The translations under genes and the position numbers were made by a program. Positions 24,278-35,429 of a stretch of DNA of 64,000 nt are shown one piece after another; position 1 is the first letter of the stretch; every line of letters starts with the position of its first letter. The notes below the pieces were generated by a model. The model searched no databases and had not been told where the DNA came from. It was given only the letters and a program-made list of their open reading frames with translations. The DNA comes from Serratia nevei. Its GTDB lineage: Bacteria; Pseudomonadota; Gammaproteobacteria; Enterobacterales; Enterobacteriaceae. The DNA lies in contig NZ_CP149940.1 of assembly GCF_037948395.1 (NCBI RefSeq), positions 1,550,001 through 1,614,000 of the forward strand. The letters are read 5' to 3'.

Positions 24278-25582
24278 TTACTCGGTGTGGCGCTCCCGGA
24301 ACAGCAGAGTGGCTATCAGGCTGACGGTCAGCATGCCGGTCACGTACCACGCCGGCGCCAGCGGGTTGTCGCTGACATCCAGCAACCAGGTAACGATCAG
24401 CTGCGCCGAGCCGCCGAACAGCGTCACGCCGAAGGCGTAGATCATCGAGGTGCCGGTGGCGCGCACGTGGCGCGGCAGTGCCGAGACGATCAGCATGGTG
24501 CTGGACAGCATGTTGATGCCCAGCGCGCCGATCAGCAGGATGCGGAAGACGATCGCCAGCCACAGGGTTTGCGTGGCGCTGAGGAACCAGAAGGTTGGGT
24601 AAATCAGGATCAGTGCCGCAAAGATCGAGAACAGCAGCGGCCTTTTGTAATTCTGGATCCGATCGACATAGCGCCCGGCGTAATAGACTGCCACGATTTG
24701 CACCACGGAGGCGATGCAGCTGAACAGATAGGCGGTCGGGCCGGCGATGCGGTAGGTCTGCATCATGTAGGTCGGCATGTAAAGCAGCACCACATAAACC
24801 ATCACGGTGCCGGACATGATGACCAGCACACCCAGCAATAGGTCTTTAGCATGGTTGCTCACCAGATCCCATACCGGATTCAGCGGTACCCGCGCACGAT
24901 CCGGCTGTTCGCCGCTGTAGGTCTCTTCCAGGTGCTTACGGATATAGACGCCGACCGGAATGATCAGCAGGCCGATGATGAACGGCACGCGCCAGCCCCA
25001 GGCATACAGCGCCTCTTCCGACAGAAAATAGGTGAGCGCCAGCCCGCAAGAGGCGCCGAGCAGGGCGCTGACGCCCTGGCTGATCGCCTGCCAACTGACG
25101 AAAAAGCCGCGCTGATTGGCCCCGGCGGACTCCAGCAGTAGCGTGGTCGCTGAGCCCACTTCACCGCCGGCGGCGAAGCCCTGAATCAGGCGACCGACTA
25201 CGATCAGCACCGGCGCCAGAACGCCGATTTGCGCATGGGTTGGCGCGAAGGCAATCAGGGCGGTGCCGACGCCCATCAGCACGATGGTCATCAGCATGGC
25301 GGCCTTGCGGCCGACCCGGTCGGCATAGGCGCCCAGCACCATGCTGCCCAGCGGGCGCATGATAAAGCCGACGCCGAACACCGCCACCGACATCAACAAA
25401 GAGCCGTAGGCGCTGTCGCTGGGAAAATAGAGTTTGCCGATGATGGCGGCAAAGAAGCTGTATACGGTGAAGTCGAAAATCTCCAGGCCGTTGCCCAGGC
25501 TGGCGCCGACAATGACTTTGTAATTTACCGCGCCTTTCTCTGCCGTTTGGCTTTTGGGCAAGGTTTTTTCAGCAGTGTTCAT
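24278..25582 (-). CDS. MFS transporter of the metabolite:H+ symporter (MHS) type
   Basis: The 434-residue protein has 12 predicted membrane helices and the MHS signature at its start (GASLGNGLEIFDFTVYSFFA), followed by the MFS loop AYADRVGRKAAM. Related carriers move organic acids or betaine (KgtP, ShiA, ProP, CitA), so uptake of a carboxylate is likely, but the substrate cannot be read from sequence. It is a single gene after a 690-base AT-rich upstream region with two overlapping palindromes at 25699-25719 that may be an operator. Confidence 0.88.
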   Translation of the reverse strand: MNTAEKTLPKSQTAEKGAVNYKVIVGASLGNGLEIFDFTVYSFFAAIIGKLYFPSDSAYGSLLMSVAVFGVGFIMRPLGSMVLGAYADRVGRKAAMLMTIVLMGVGTALIAFAPTHAQIGVLAPVLIVVGRLIQGFAAGGEVGSATTLLLESAGANQRGFFVSWQAISQGVSALLGASCGLALTYFLSEEALYAWGWRVPFIIGLLIIPVGVYIRKHLEETYSGEQPDRARVPLNPVWDLVSNHAKDLLLGVLVIMSGTVMVYVVLLYMPTYMMQTYRIAGPTAYLFSCIASVVQIVAVYYAGRYVDRIQNYKRPLLFSIFAALILIYPTFWFLSATQTLWLAIVFRILLIGALGINMLSSTMLIVSALPRHVRATGTSMIYAFGVTLFGGSAQLIVTWLLDVSDNPLAPAWYVTGMLTVSLIATLLFRERHTE

Positions 25583-26274
25583 CGTTATCTCTCGCGATAG
25601 GTGGACGGTGTGTTGTTATTATTTTCTGGCCGTGGTGGCATTATCCGGGACGGCGATAACCGCCGCCCGAAGCGGCAACAGAATGGCAACGTCTCCTTTA
25701 CATATACTTGTATGTACAACCCTGTGCAATATGAGGGCGGTTAACGGGATAACGCGGGTTTGATTTTTTTAAGATTTTGTATTTATATGTTTTTTTTGAA
25801 TTTATAACGTGTGGCAGTGAGGTGATTTAGTGCCGATTTAGTGAGCTGTAGCGCATTAATCATCGAAAAAATCCTGGCATTTAAGAAGGGGGTCACAAAA
25901 TGTCGCGTATAGCAGAATATGTGGCGATAGTCGGCAAGAAATAGAATTAAATAGAAGTGTGTTGACTGTATCAATGATTCTCAAGAGGTATTCAGGTGCG
26001 ATTTATTCTTACCTGGTGCGGTATCTGGCGAGAATGTATTTCATTTTTTATTTTAATTAATACCGATAATTAATATGTTTTGTGAATTTGTTCGAGCTAT
26101 TGTACGGTTTGCTGAGCGAAGCCTCCCCGTGACTTTCATCGGTATTATCCAACGCAGGTATGATTCATCCGTCGGCGCCGCTCAAAATGTCACCAAAACT
26201 TCCCGCGATCTCTGCACCCCGTTGTGGCATAATGCGCGCCAAATCACATTCCCTATGTATAAAGAGCGAGCGCT
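25583..26274. other. Gene-free AT-rich interval of 690 bases
   Basis: The region between the divergent MHS transporter and ybiT holds their promoters. It is markedly AT-rich from about 25750 to 26070, unlike the rest of the window. I see a 14-codon frame at 25900-25944 behind AAGGGGG, and no larger credible gene or RNA. Confidence 0.5.
25699..25719. promoter_or_regulatory. Overlapping palindromes upstream of MHS transporter
   Basis: TACATA-TACTTG-TATGTA (25699-25716) overlaps TTGTA-TG-TACAA (25708-25719). The second resembles operators of GntR-family (FadR-type) repressors. No GntR gene is nearby. Confidence 0.4.
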
Positions 26275-27867
26275 GTGTTAAGCACCAACAACATCACCAT
26301 GCAGTTCGGCAGCAAGCCGTTGTTTGAAAACATCTCTGTCAAATTCGGCGGCGGCAACCGTTACGGCCTGATCGGCGCCAACGGCTGCGGCAAGTCCACC
26401 TTTATGAAAATCCTCGGCGGCGATTTGGCGCCGACCGGCGGCAACGTGTTCCTCGATCCGAACGAGCGCCTGGGTAAACTGCGTCAGGATCAGTTTGCCT
26501 TCGAACAATACAGCGTGCTGGACACCGTGATCATGGGCCACACCGAGCTGTGGGCGGTGAAGGAAGAGCGCGACCGCATCTACGCCATGGCGGAGATGAG
26601 CGAAGAAGACGGCTATAAAGTGGCCGATCTGGAAGTCGCCTACGGCGAGATGGACGGTTACACCGCCGAAGCGCGCGCCGGCGAACTGCTGCTTGGCGTC
26701 GGCATTCCGGTGGAACAGCACTACGGCCCGATGAGCGAAATCGCGCCGGGCTGGAAGCTGCGCGTATTGCTGGCGCAGGCGCTGTTCTCCGATCCGGAAA
26801 TCCTGCTGCTCGACGAACCGACGAACAACCTGGACATCGATACCATTCGCTGGCTGGAGCAGGTGCTGAACGAACGTAACAGCACCATGATCATCATCTC
26901 GCACGACCGTCACTTCCTGAACATGGTCTGCACCCACATGGCGGATCTGGACTACGGCGAACTGCGCGTTTATCCGGGCAACTACGACGAATACATGACC
27001 GCCGCCACCCAGGCGCGTGAGCGTCTGCTGGCCGACAACGCCAAGAAGAAGGCGCAGATCAACGAGCTGCAATCGTTCGTCAGCCGCTTCAGCGCCAACG
27101 CCTCCAAATCCAAGCAGGCCACCTCGCGCGCCCGCCAGATCGACAAGATCCAACTGGAAGAAGTGAAGGCCTCCAGCCGCCAGAACCCGTTCATCCGTTT
27201 CGATCAGGACAAGAAGCTGTTCCGTAACGCGCTGGAAGTGGAAGCGCTCACCAAGGGCTTCGACAACGGCCCGCTGTTCAGCAAGCTGAACCTGATGGTG
27301 GAAGTGGGTGAGAAGGTTGCGGTGCTGGGCGCCAACGGCATCGGTAAAACCACCCTGCTGAAAACGCTGGTGGGCGACGCGCAGCCGGACAGCGGCACCG
27401 TGAAGTGGTCGGAAAACGCCCGCATCGGTTACTACGCGCAGGATCACGAATACGAGTTCGACGATACCCTGACCGTGTTCGACTGGATGAGCCAGTGGAA
27501 GCAGGAAAAAGACGACGAGCAGGCGGTGCGCAGCGTGCTGGGCCGTTTGCTGTTCAGCCAGGACGACATCAAGAAGAAAGTGAAGGTGCTGTCCGGCGGC
27601 GAGAAGGGCCGCATGCTGTTCGGCAAGCTGATGATGCAGCGCCCGAATATTCTGGTGATGGACGAACCGACCAACCACCTGGATATGGAATCCATCGAAT
27701 CGCTGAACATGGCGCTGGAGATGTACGAAGGCACGCTGATCTTCGTCTCCCACGACCGTGAGTTCGTCAGCTCGCTGGCGACGCGCATTCTGGAAATCAC
27801 CCCGAACAAGGTGATCGACTTTACCGGCAACTACGAAGACTATCTGCGCAGCCAGGGCATCGTGTAA
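26275..27867 (+). CDS. ybiT: ABC-F family ATPase YbiT
   Basis: The 530-residue protein has two ATP-binding cassettes without membrane segments. Walker A motifs are GANGCGKST and GANGIGKTT, each domain has a signature-like region and an [11 protein letters not shown] or [11 protein letters not shown]alker B. The two are joined by the charged ABC-F linker ([20 protein letters not shown]). The sequence and length agree with E. coli YbiT almost throughout. ABC-F proteins act on the ribosome; YbiT is thought to help restart stalled translation. Start is GTG at 26275, after GAGCGAG. Single gene with its own terminator. Confidence 0.95.
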   Translation: MLSTNNITMQFGSKPLFENISVKFGGGNRYGLIGANGCGKSTFMKILGGDLAPTGGNVFLDPNERLGKLRQDQFAFEQYSVLDTVIMGHTELWAVKEERDRIYAMAEMSEEDGYKVADLEVAYGEMDGYTAEARAGELLLGVGIPVEQHYGPMSEIAPGWKLRVLLAQALFSDPEILLLDEPTNNLDIDTIRWLEQVLNERNSTMIIISHDRHFLNMVCTHMADLDYGELRVYPGNYDEYMTAATQARERLLADNAKKKAQINELQSFVSRFSANASKSKQATSRARQIDKIQLEEVKASSRQNPFIRFDQDKKLFRNALEVEALTKGFDNGPLFSKLNLMVEVGEKVAVLGANGIGKTTLLKTLVGDAQPDSGTVKWSENARIGYYAQDHEYEFDDTLTVFDWMSQWKQEKDDEQAVRSVLGRLLFSQDDIKKKVKVLSGGEKGRMLFGKLMMQRPNILVMDEPTNHLDMESIESLNMALEMYEGTLIFVSHDREFVSSLATRILEITPNKVIDFTGNYEDYLRSQGIV

Positions 27868-27886
27868 CCCTCGCGGCAACGCATCA

Positions 27887-27913
27887 GGGCGGGAATTATC
27901 CCGCCCTTTTTTT
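27887..27913 (+). terminator. Terminator of ybiT
   Basis: GGGCGGG and CCCGCCC pair around AATTAT and are followed by seven T residues. Confidence 0.9.
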
Positions 27914-27918
27914 ATCCG

Positions 27919-28674
27919 TCATTCCCCGCCGCACACCTCGCAGTGCGGATCCTTCGGCAGTTTCATCTCGCGGAATTGCATGCTCATCGCATCGAACATC
28001 AACAGCTTGCCGCGCAGCGGCTGACCATAGTCGGCCAGCAGCTTGATGGCTTCCATCGCCTGCAGGGTGCCGATGGTGCCGACCAGCGGGGCCATCACGC
28101 CCGCTTCGACGCAGGTGAGGGCGCTGTCGCCGAATAGCCGGCTCAGGCAGCGGTAGCAGGGCTCGCCCGGCTGATAGGTGAACACGCTGAGCTGGCCTTC
28201 CATACGGATCGCCGCGCCGGAAACCAGCGGCCTCTGCTGCGCGTGGCACAGGCGATTCAGGGCGTCGCGCGCCGCCACGTTGTCGGTGCAGTCCAGCACC
28301 AGATCGCAGGCAGCGATTTCTGCCGCAATCGCCTCATCTTCCAAACGGCCGTTGATCGCGTCGATGCGGATATGCGGATTAATGGCGCTCAGTTCCTGCC
28401 TGGCGGAGGCGACTTTGCTCTGGCCGATGCGATCGTCGCGGTGCAGGATTTGGCGCTGCAGGTTGGAGAGCGAGACGGTGTCGAAATCCACCAGTACCAG
28501 GTGGCCGACGCCGGCCGCCGCCAGGTAAGGCGCGGCGGCGCAGCCCAGCCCACCCAGCCCGGCGATCAGCACGCGGGCGGCCTTCAGCTTCTCCTGGCCG
28601 TCGAAGTCAAAGCCGCGCAGCACGATCTGGCGGTTGTAGCGCAGCGCTTCGGCGTCGGTCAATTCCGGCAGCAT
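27919..28674 (-). CDS. moeB: Molybdopterin-synthase adenylyltransferase
   Basis: The 251-residue E1-like enzyme adenylates the C-terminus of MoaD, the small subunit of molybdopterin synthase. The nucleotide-binding glycine loop AGLGGLGCAAAPYL lies near residue 40, and the zinc-binding cysteine pairs are in CYRC and CEVC near the C-terminus. The conserved DCTDN motif is also present. It follows moeA by two bases, forming the moeAB operon with moeA transcribed first. Length agrees with E. coli (249). Confidence 0.96.
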   Translation of the reverse strand: MLPELTDAEALRYNRQIVLRGFDFDGQEKLKAARVLIAGLGGLGCAAAPYLAAAGVGHLVLVDFDTVSLSNLQRQILHRDDRIGQSKVASARQELSAINPHIRIDAINGRLEDEAIAAEIAACDLVLDCTDNVAARDALNRLCHAQQRPLVSGAAIRMEGQLSVFTYQPGEPCYRCLSRLFGDSALTCVEAGVMAPLVGTIGTLQAMEAIKLLADYGQPLRGKLLMFDAMSMQFREMKLPKDPHCEVCGGE

Positions 28675-28676
28675 GC

Positions 28677-29915
28677 TCAGCTCCTCAGCAGGGCGTTGAA
28701 CGGCTCGATCTCCACCGTTTCGCCTACCGCCACCGAACCGCGTTCGCGCTCCAGCACGATGAAACAGTTGCCCTGGCTGTAGGAGCTGAAGACGTGCGAG
28801 CCCTGGTGGCCGGTGGTGCTGACCTCCAGTTCGCCCGCGGCGTTGCTGCTGAACACGCCGCGCTGGAAATCGAGGCGGCCCGGCGATTTCTTCAGCGGCG
28901 TCAATGCGCGCGCCCGCAGGCGCGGCGGCAGGCGCCAGTCGCTGTGGCCGGCCAGCTTCGCCAGCAGCGGTTGCACCAGCTGGTAGAAGGTCAGGGCGGC
29001 GGAAACCGGGTTGCCCGGCAGGCCGCAGAACCAGGCGTGGCCCAGCTTGCCGAAGGCGAAGGGTTTGCCGGGTTTGATCGCCAGCTTCCAGAAGCTAACC
29101 TGGCCCAGCTCGTCGAGCATCTGTTTGGTGTAGTCGGCCTCGCCGACCGAGACGCCGCCGCTGCTGATGACCACGTCGGCCTGGCTGTCCGCCCGTTCGA
29201 AAGCGGCGCGCAGCGCATCGCGATCGTCGCGGATAATGCCGAGATCGAGCACCTCGCAGCCCAGCTGTTCCAGCATCAGGCGCACCGCGAAACGGTTGGT
29301 GTCGTAGATTTGGCCCGCCTGCAGCGGCTGGCCGACCGGCTGCAGTTCGTCGCCGGTAGAGAACACCGCCACTTTCAGCTTACGCATTACCTGCACCTCG
29401 GCGACGCCAAGCGAAGCCAGCAGCGGCAGCTGCGCGGCGCCCAGCTTCACGCCCGCCGGCAACACGCTCGCGCCCCGGCGAATGTCTTCACCCGCCAGAC
29501 GGATATTCTGGCCGGCTTCAACCGGCACGGTAAAACGCACGCCCTGGTCGCTCACCTCGGCCTGTTCCTGCATGACCACCGCGTCCGCCCCGGCCGGGAT
29601 CGGCGCGCCGGTCATGATGCGCACGCAGCTGTTGGCCGGCCATTGGCCGTCGAACGGCGCACCGGCGAAGGCCTTACCGGCGACCGGCAGCGGCGCATTG
29701 GCCGCCAGGTCGGCGAGGCGCAGCGCATAGCCGTCCATCGCCGAGTTGGCGAACGGCGGCACGTCGAGCGGCGAGACCACCGGCGCGGCGGTGATGCGGC
29801 CGGCGGCGGCGGTCAGGGCAACGGATTCGGTCTGCTGCAGCGGGGCGATCTGCCCGAGCATTTTTTCCAGCGCTTGCTCCAGGGAGATGAGATCGGAAGT
29901 ATGGCAATGATCCAT
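28677..29915 (-). CDS. moeA: Molybdopterin molybdotransferase
   Basis: The 412-residue protein inserts molybdate into adenylated molybdopterin, the last step of molybdenum cofactor synthesis. Family segments visible are [41 protein letters not shown] and [14 protein letters not shown], and GLPGNPVSA in the MPT-binding domain, all as in E. coli MoeA (411). First gene of moeAB. A DUF924 gene diverges upstream where E. coli has iaaA, so there is a one-gene insertion in the shared order. Confidence 0.96.
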   Translation of the reverse strand: MDHCHTSDLISLEQALEKMLGQIAPLQQTESVALTAAAGRITAAPVVSPLDVPPFANSAMDGYALRLADLAANAPLPVAGKAFAGAPFDGQWPANSCVRIMTGAPIPAGADAVVMQEQAEVSDQGVRFTVPVEAGQNIRLAGEDIRRGASVLPAGVKLGAAQLPLLASLGVAEVQVMRKLKVAVFSTGDELQPVGQPLQAGQIYDTNRFAVRLMLEQLGCEVLDLGIIRDDRDALRAAFERADSQADVVISSGGVSVGEADYTKQMLDELGQVSFWKLAIKPGKPFAFGKLGHAWFCGLPGNPVSAALTFYQLVQPLLAKLAGHSDWRLPPRLRARALTPLKKSPGRLDFQRGVFSSNAAGELEVSTTGHQGSHVFSSYSQGNCFIVLERERGSVAVGETVEIEPFNALLRS

Positions 29916-30072
29916 AAAGGGAACTCCGTAATCAGGGTGCGCTAAAATAGCGACAAAGTGCGGGTATTATGGCAGAGAACGCCGGGGGGGAGAACGGGTT
30001 ATGCTTGCCATCTTTCGTACTGCGGCGCCGGGGCGAACGGGTATAAACTGCGCAAAACAGAGGAGAATCATG

Positions 30073-30609
30073 ATGCATAAACAGGTTATCGAGTTCTGGT
30101 TCGACGAGATCGAACCGATCATGTGGTTTAAAAAGGACGACGATTTCGATCGTCTGCTGCACAGCCGTTTCGGCGAAATCTGGCGGGCAGCGGCGGCGGG
30201 GGAGCTGGCGCACTGGCGCGACACCATCGAAGGGCGCCTGGCGGAGGTGATCGTGCTCGATCAGTTCAGCCGCAACCTGTTCCGCGGCACGCCACAGTCG
30301 TTCGCCTGCGACGGCATGGCGCTGATCCTGGCGCAGGAGGCGATCCGCAGCGGCGAGTGCGAACGGCTGAGCCGCGAGCAGCGTGGCTTCCTCTATCTGC
30401 CGTTCATGCATTCGGAATCGCCGCTGATCCACCAGCAGGCGCTGGTGCTGTATACCGAGCTCAACAACGACGACCAGCTGGAGTTCGAGCTGCGGCATAA
30501 GGCGATCATCGATCGTTTCGGCCGCTACCCGCATCGCAATGCGATATTGGGGCGCACCAGCACGCCGGAAGAAGAGGCCTTTTTGCAGCAACCTGGATCA
30601 GGCTTTTAA
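30073..30609 (+). CDS. DUF924 family protein
   Basis: The 178-residue protein matches the DUF924 family: VIEFWFDEIEP at the start, IVLDQFSRNLFRGTP, AFACDGMAL-type segment and FLYLPFMHSE. These soluble helical proteins have TPR-like folds and no proven function. Two ATGs stand side by side at 30070 and 30073; the second is favoured by AGGAG seven bases upstream. It sits between moeA (divergent) and iaaA. A perfect 10-bp hairpin follows its stop. Confidence 0.82.
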   Translation: MHKQVIEFWFDEIEPIMWFKKDDDFDRLLHSRFGEIWRAAAAGELAHWRDTIEGRLAEVIVLDQFSRNLFRGTPQSFACDGMALILAQEAIRSGECERLSREQRGFLYLPFMHSESPLIHQQALVLYTELNNDDQLEFELRHKAIIDRFGRYPHRNAILGRTSTPEEEAFLQQPGSGF

Positions 30610-30967
30610 TCGTTGGATCATCTGCGCCCGGCCGGGGAAAAAACAGCAGGCCGGGCGCCGCAATAAGTGTTATTCAGCGCGAACGTTTATTTCCTTACGC
30701 CATGCCGCTATTTCCGCACGCGAAATTACCAATAATCTCAGCCGCAGGATCGGCGGTTTGCCGTTTTTTATAACCTGCTGTTTTTATTCCAATAAGCTAT
30801 TTCAAGGTGCGAAACGGTCTAAGCGCGCTACGCTAAAAGCGGGGCGTGGACGTTATGCTGTACTTCCACTGCAGGACTAAATAGAGTCGAAAAAGACTGA
30901 ATAATAATGATACCGCGCTCAGCTTATTCGCTGCGCAACGGCGGGATTAACACAGGGTGTCAGGCAA
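30610..30967. other. Interval between DUF924 gene and iaaA
   Basis: It contains the hairpin at 30624-30658 and, presumably, the promoter of the iaaA-gsiABCD operon. No gene is seen. Confidence 0.5.
30624..30658 (+). terminator. Perfect 10-bp hairpin after DUF924 gene
   Basis: GCGCCCGGCC and GGCCGGGCGC pair around a 15-base loop, 14 bases after the stop. No U-run follows, so it may stabilise the transcript or work with Rho. Confidence 0.5.
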
Positions 30968-31924
30968 ATGAGCAAACCAGTGATTGCCATTCATGGCGGC
31001 GCGGGCGCAATTACCCGGGCGGCGCTGAGTGTGGAAAAAGAACGGCTGTATATCCAGGCACTGTCCGAGATCGTGGCCGCCGGGCAGGCGATACTGGCGC
31101 AGGGCGGCAGCGCGCTGGACGCGGTGACAGAAGCGGTGCGGCTGCTCGAAGAGTGCCCGCTGTTCAACGCCGGTAAAGGATCGGTGTTCACTCATCAGGG
31201 CACCCATGAGCTGGACGCCTGCGTGATGGACGGCCGCACCTGCGATGCCGGCGCCGTCGCCGGCGTCAGCCGCATCCGCAACCCGGTGCTGGCGGCGCGC
31301 GCGGTGCTGGAAAACAGCGAACACGTGCTGTTTGCCGCCGAAGGCGCCGAGAAGTTTGCCGCGGCCCACGGCCTGGAACTGGTCACCCCCGATTTCTTCT
31401 TTACCCAGGAACGTTTCGATCAGCTGCACCGGGCCCAGGCGGAGCAGGGCCGGGTATTGCTCGATCACGACGGTGCGGCGCAGGCCGGCGAGCCGCTCGA
31501 TCCCGATCGCAAATTCGGCACCGTCGGCGCGGTGGCGCTGGATGCGTTGGGCAACCTCGCCGCCGCCACCTCCACCGGCGGCATGACCAACAAGCAGGCC
31601 GGGCGGGTAGGCGACACGCCGATCATCGGCGCCGGCTGCTATGCCAACAACGCCACGGTGGCGGTCTCCAGCACCGGCACCGGTGAAATCTTCATGCGCG
31701 GCGTGGCGGCCTATGACGTCTCCGCCCTGATCGAGTATGGCGATCTGAGCCTGCAGGCCGCCAGCGATCGGGTGGTGATGGAGAAGCTGCCGGCGCTCGG
31801 TGGCAGCGGCGGCATGATCGCCGTCGATTGCCACGGCAATCTCGCGCTGCCGTTCAACTGCGAGGGGATGTATCGCGGTTTTGGCTATGTCGGCGATGCG
31901 CCGTCCGTCGGGATTTACCGCTAA
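30968..31924 (+). CDS. iaaA: Isoaspartyl peptidase/L-asparaginase
   Basis: The 318-residue precursor belongs to the Ntn-hydrolases that cut themselves to free a catalytic threonine. Here that is T185 in [10 protein letters not shown], followed by [12 protein letters not shown] and GAGCYANN as in E. coli IaaA. It removes N-terminal isoaspartate from peptides and hydrolyses asparagine. It heads the operon with the glutathione importer gsiABCD, 19 bases upstream of gsiA, which suggests joint recycling of imported peptides. Length agrees with E. coli (321). Confidence 0.95.
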   Translation: MSKPVIAIHGGAGAITRAALSVEKERLYIQALSEIVAAGQAILAQGGSALDAVTEAVRLLEECPLFNAGKGSVFTHQGTHELDACVMDGRTCDAGAVAGVSRIRNPVLAARAVLENSEHVLFAAEGAEKFAAAHGLELVTPDFFFTQERFDQLHRAQAEQGRVLLDHDGAAQAGEPLDPDRKFGTVGAVALDALGNLAAATSTGGMTNKQAGRVGDTPIIGAGCYANNATVAVSSTGTGEIFMRGVAAYDVSALIEYGDLSLQAASDRVVMEKLPALGGSGGMIAVDCHGNLALPFNCEGMYRGFGYVGDAPSVGIYR

Positions 31925-31943
31925 GCGTTCACCGGGAGGGTGC

Positions 31944-33818
31944 ATGACCGACGTTTCACTCCGGCCCGCCGGCAACGGGTTGTCATTGCCGCCGCAGCGA
32001 GTGCTGACGGTGCGCGATCTGAGCATCAGCTTTCCTCAACCGGACGGCGCCGTGGCAGCGGTGCGTAACCTGTCGTTCGATCTCGATCGCGGCGAGACGC
32101 TGGCGATCGTCGGTGAATCCGGCTCCGGCAAATCGGTGACTTCGCTGGGGCTGATGCGGTTGGTGGAGCAGGGCGGCGGGCGCATCGTCGGCGGCGCCAT
32201 GACGCTGCGCCGGCGCGACGGCGCGCTGCTCGATCTGGCGCGCGCCTCGCAGAGTACGCTGCGCACGGTGCGCGGCGCCGACATGGCGATGATCTTCCAG
32301 GAGCCGATGACTTCGCTTAACCCGGTATTTCCGGTCGGCGAGCAGATCGCCGAATCGCTGCGCCTGCATCAGGGCATGGATCGCCGCAGCGCGCGCCAGG
32401 AGGCGCTGCGTATGCTCGATCTGGTGCGTATTCCGGAGGCCAAAGAGGTGCTGGGGCGCTACCCGCACCAGCTTTCCGGCGGCATGCGCCAGCGGGTGAT
32501 GATCGCCATGGCGCTCTCCTGCAAACCGGCGCTGCTGATTGCCGATGAACCCACCACCGCCCTCGACGTCACCATTCAGGCGCAGATCCTGCAGCTGATC
32601 CGCGTGCTGCAACAGGAGATGCAGATGGGGGTGATCTTCATCACTCACGACATGGGCGTGGTGGCGGAGATCGCCGATCGGGTGCTGGTGATGCGCCGCG
32701 GCGAACAGGTAGAACAGAATCGGGTGCGCGAGCTGTTTGCCGCGCCGCAACAGGCCTATACCCGGGCGCTGCTGGCGGCGGTGCCGAAGCTGGGGGCGAT
32801 GGCCGATCGGCCGCTGCCGGCGAAGTTTCCGCTGCCGGGCGGCGAGGAGGATACGGCGCCGCAGGATACCGTACCGCCCGGCGCCGCGCCGATCCTGCTA
32901 GTGGAGCATCTGGTTACGCGCTTTGATCTGCGCGGCGGATTGTTCAATCGGGTCACTCGCCGGGTGCACGCGGTGGAAAACGTCAGTTTCGATCTTTACC
33001 CCGGCGAGACGCTGGGGCTGGTGGGCGAGTCCGGCTGCGGCAAGTCCACCACCGGGCGCTCTCTGCTGAAGCTGGTGGACAGCCAGAGCGGCACCATCAC
33101 CTTCGCCGGGCGGCGGATAGACCAATTGAAGGGGCCGGCGCTGCAGCACCTGCGGCGCGATATTCAGTTCATCTTTCAAGATCCCTACGCCTCGCTCGAT
33201 CCGCGCCTGACGGTCGGTTTTTCCATCATGGAGCCGCTGCTGGTACACAACGTGATGCGCGGCCGGGAGGCGGAGCAACGGGTGGCCTGGCTGCTGGAGC
33301 GCGTCGGCCTGCTGCCGGAGCATGCGCGCCGCTACCCGCACGAATTTTCCGGCGGCCAGCGCCAGCGTATCTGCATCGCGCGTGCGCTGGCGCTGAACCC
33401 GAAAGTGGTGATCGCCGACGAGGCGGTCTCGGCGCTGGACGTGTCGATTCAGGCGCAGATCGTCAATCTGTTGCTCGATCTGCAGCGCGAGTTCGGCATC
33501 GCTTTTCTGTTTATTTCACACGACATGGCGGTGGTGGAGCGCATCAGCCACCGGGTGGCGGTGATGTACCTCGGGCAGATCGTCGAGATCGGCCCACGGC
33601 AGGCGGTGTTCGACAATCCGCAGCACCCCTACACCCGCAAGCTGATGGCGGCGGTGCCGGTGGCCGATCCCGCTCATGCCCACAAACGGCAGCCGCTGCC
33701 GGCCGATGAGATCCCGAGCCCGGTGCGCGCGCTGGGCGATGAACCCGTTACCGCACCGCTGGTGCAGGTTGGCGCCGGGCACTTTGTCGCCCGCCACCCG
33801 ATCGCCGGTGCTTTTTAA
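31944..33818 (+). CDS. gsiA: Glutathione import ATP-binding protein GsiA
   Basis: The 624-residue protein fuses two ABC ATPase domains, as in E. coli GsiA (623). Walker A motifs are GESGSGKS near residue 57 and GESGCGKST near residue 361, signatures LSGGMRQRV and FSGGQRQRI, and Walker B motifs [10 protein letters not shown] and [10 protein letters not shown]. It powers the GsiC-GsiD permease. The ATG at 31944 is preceded by GGGAGGG. The oligopeptide/dipeptide transporter C-terminal extension is seen after each domain ([12 protein letters not shown] and [12 protein letters not shown]). Confidence 0.95.
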   Translation: MTDVSLRPAGNGLSLPPQRVLTVRDLSISFPQPDGAVAAVRNLSFDLDRGETLAIVGESGSGKSVTSLGLMRLVEQGGGRIVGGAMTLRRRDGALLDLARASQSTLRTVRGADMAMIFQEPMTSLNPVFPVGEQIAESLRLHQGMDRRSARQEALRMLDLVRIPEAKEVLGRYPHQLSGGMRQRVMIAMALSCKPALLIADEPTTALDVTIQAQILQLIRVLQQEMQMGVIFITHDMGVVAEIADRVLVMRRGEQVEQNRVRELFAAPQQAYTRALLAAVPKLGAMADRPLPAKFPLPGGEEDTAPQDTVPPGAAPILLVEHLVTRFDLRGGLFNRVTRRVHAVENVSFDLYPGETLGLVGESGCGKSTTGRSLLKLVDSQSGTITFAGRRIDQLKGPALQHLRRDIQFIFQDPYASLDPRLTVGFSIMEPLLVHNVMRGREAEQRVAWLLERVGLLPEHARRYPHEFSGGQRQRICIARALALNPKVVIADEAVSALDVSIQAQIVNLLLDLQREFGIAFLFISHDMAVVERISHRVAVMYLGQIVEIGPRQAVFDNPQHPYTRKLMAAVPVADPAHAHKRQPLPADEIPSPVRALGDEPVTAPLVQVGAGHFVARHPIAGAF

Positions 33819-33841
33819 AGACCTCAGGAGAGACAAGCGAC

Positions 33842-35377
33842 ATGAAGCACACATTCAAACGCAATGCGCTGTTGACCGCCGTACTGCTGGCGGCGGGAAC
33901 CGGCCCGGTCTGGGCGGCGAAGGACGCGGTGATCGCCGTGGCCTCCAATTTCACCACCCTCGATCCTTACGACGCCAACGACACGCTGTCGCAGGCGGTG
34001 GCCAAGTCGTTCTATCAGGGGCTGTTCGGCTTCGACAAGGACATGAAGCTGGTGAACGTGCTGGCGGACAGCTACGAGGTCAGCAAAGACGGCCTGACCT
34101 ACACGGTCAAACTGCGCCAGGGGATTAAATTCCACGACGGCACCGCGTTCAACGCCGAGGCGGTGAAGGTAAACCTCGATCGCGCCAGCAACCCGGACAG
34201 CCACCTCAAGCGCTACAACCTGTTCAAGATGATCGACAAAACCGAGGCGGTGGACGCCAATACGGTGAAGATCGTGCTGAAGGCGCCGTTCTCGGCGTTC
34301 GTCAACAACCTGGCGCACCCGGCGGCGGCGATCATCTCGCCGGCGGCGCTGAAGCAATACGGCAAAGAGATCGGTTTCCACCCGGTCGGTACCGGGCCGT
34401 ATCAGTTCGTGACCTGGAACCAGACCGATTTCGTCAAGGTGAAGAAGTTCGACGGCTACTGGCAGCCGGGGCTGCCGAAGCTCGACAGCATCACCTGGCG
34501 CCCGGTGGTGGATAACAACACCCGCGCGGCGATGCTGCAGACCGGCGAGGCGACCTTCGCCTTCCCGATTCCCTACGAGCAGGCCAAGGTGCTGGAGGGC
34601 AACGCCAAGTTGGACGTGGTGGCAGCCCCGTCTATCCTGCAGCGTTACATCAGCATGAACGTCACCCAAAAGCCGTTCGACAACCCGAAGGTGCGCCAGG
34701 CGCTGAACTACGCCATCAACAAGGACGCGCTGATCAAGGTGGCGTTCGCCGGTTACGCGGTGCCGGCGGAAGGCCCGGTGCCGCCGGCCATTGACTTCGC
34801 CGCCCGCTATAAGCCGTGGCCGTACGATCCGGCCAAGGCGCGCGAGCTGCTGAAAGAGGCCGGCTACCCGAACGGCTTCACCACCACGCTGTGGTCTTCC
34901 CACAACCACAGCACCGCGCAGAAGGTGCTGCAGTTCACCCAACAGCAGCTGGCGCAGGTGGGGGTGAAAGTGACGGTGACGGCGATGGATGCCGGGCAGC
35001 GTGCGGCGCAGGTGGAGAGCGTCGGGGTGAAGGACACCGGGGTGCGGCTGTTCTACACCGGCTGGTCGGCCTCGACCGGGGAAGCGGACTGGGCGCTGTC
35101 GCCGCTGTTCTCTACCCAGGCGGCGCCGCCGAAGCAGTTCAACACCGCGTTCTACAGCAACCCGCAGGTGGACAAGGATCTGACCGACGCGCTGGCGACC
35201 ACCGATCGCGCCGAGAAGCAGAAACTGTATCAGGACGCGCAGGATCGCATCTGGGCCGACGCGCCCTGGATCTTCCTGGCGACCGAACGTCTGTTGTCGG
35301 CCAACAGCAAACAGCTGAGCGGCTTCTACGTGATGCCGGATACCTCGTTCAACTTTGATAACGCCGATCTGAAATAA
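33842..35377 (+). CDS. gsiB: Glutathione-binding protein GsiB
   Basis: The 511-residue periplasmic solute-binding protein of the dipeptide/oligopeptide class has a signal peptide ([21 protein letters not shown], cleavage near VWA-AKD). It shows the family pattern [22 protein letters not shown]. It delivers glutathione or related peptides to GsiC-GsiD. Followed by a perfect hairpin before gsiC, which can make the binding protein more abundant than the permease. Ligand assigned from gene order and close similarity with E. coli GsiB. Confidence 0.94.
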   Translation: MKHTFKRNALLTAVLLAAGTGPVWAAKDAVIAVASNFTTLDPYDANDTLSQAVAKSFYQGLFGFDKDMKLVNVLADSYEVSKDGLTYTVKLRQGIKFHDGTAFNAEAVKVNLDRASNPDSHLKRYNLFKMIDKTEAVDANTVKIVLKAPFSAFVNNLAHPAAAIISPAALKQYGKEIGFHPVGTGPYQFVTWNQTDFVKVKKFDGYWQPGLPKLDSITWRPVVDNNTRAAMLQTGEATFAFPIPYEQAKVLEGNAKLDVVAAPSILQRYISMNVTQKPFDNPKVRQALNYAINKDALIKVAFAGYAVPAEGPVPPAIDFAARYKPWPYDPAKARELLKEAGYPNGFTTTLWSSHNHSTAQKVLQFTQQQLAQVGVKVTVTAMDAGQRAAQVESVGVKDTGVRLFYTGWSASTGEADWALSPLFSTQAAPPKQFNTAFYSNPQVDKDLTDALATTDRAEKQKLYQDAQDRIWADAPWIFLATERLLSANSKQLSGFYVMPDTSFNFDNADLK

Positions 35378-35386
35378 GGCGCCCAT

Positions 35387-35418
35387 CCCCGCCCGTGGCC
35401 AAGCGGCGGCGGGCGGGG
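35387..35418 (+). repeat. Stem-loop between gsiB and gsiC
   Basis: CCCCGCCCG (35387-35395) and CGGGCGGGG (35410-35418) pair perfectly around 14 bases. The right arm ends 11 bases before the gsiC ATG, so it may protect the gsiB end of the transcript and dampen gsiC translation. Confidence 0.65.
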
Positions 35419-35429
35419 GAAGGAATGAG

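Noticed and set aside
25900..25944. 14-codon frame behind AAGGGGG in the AT-rich gap
   Set aside because: Too short and without other support to call a gene; noted only as part of the interval.
26278..27879. Open frame of 533 codons antisense to ybiT
   Set aside because: Shadow of ybiT; composition rich in His, Gln and Val typical of antisense translation.
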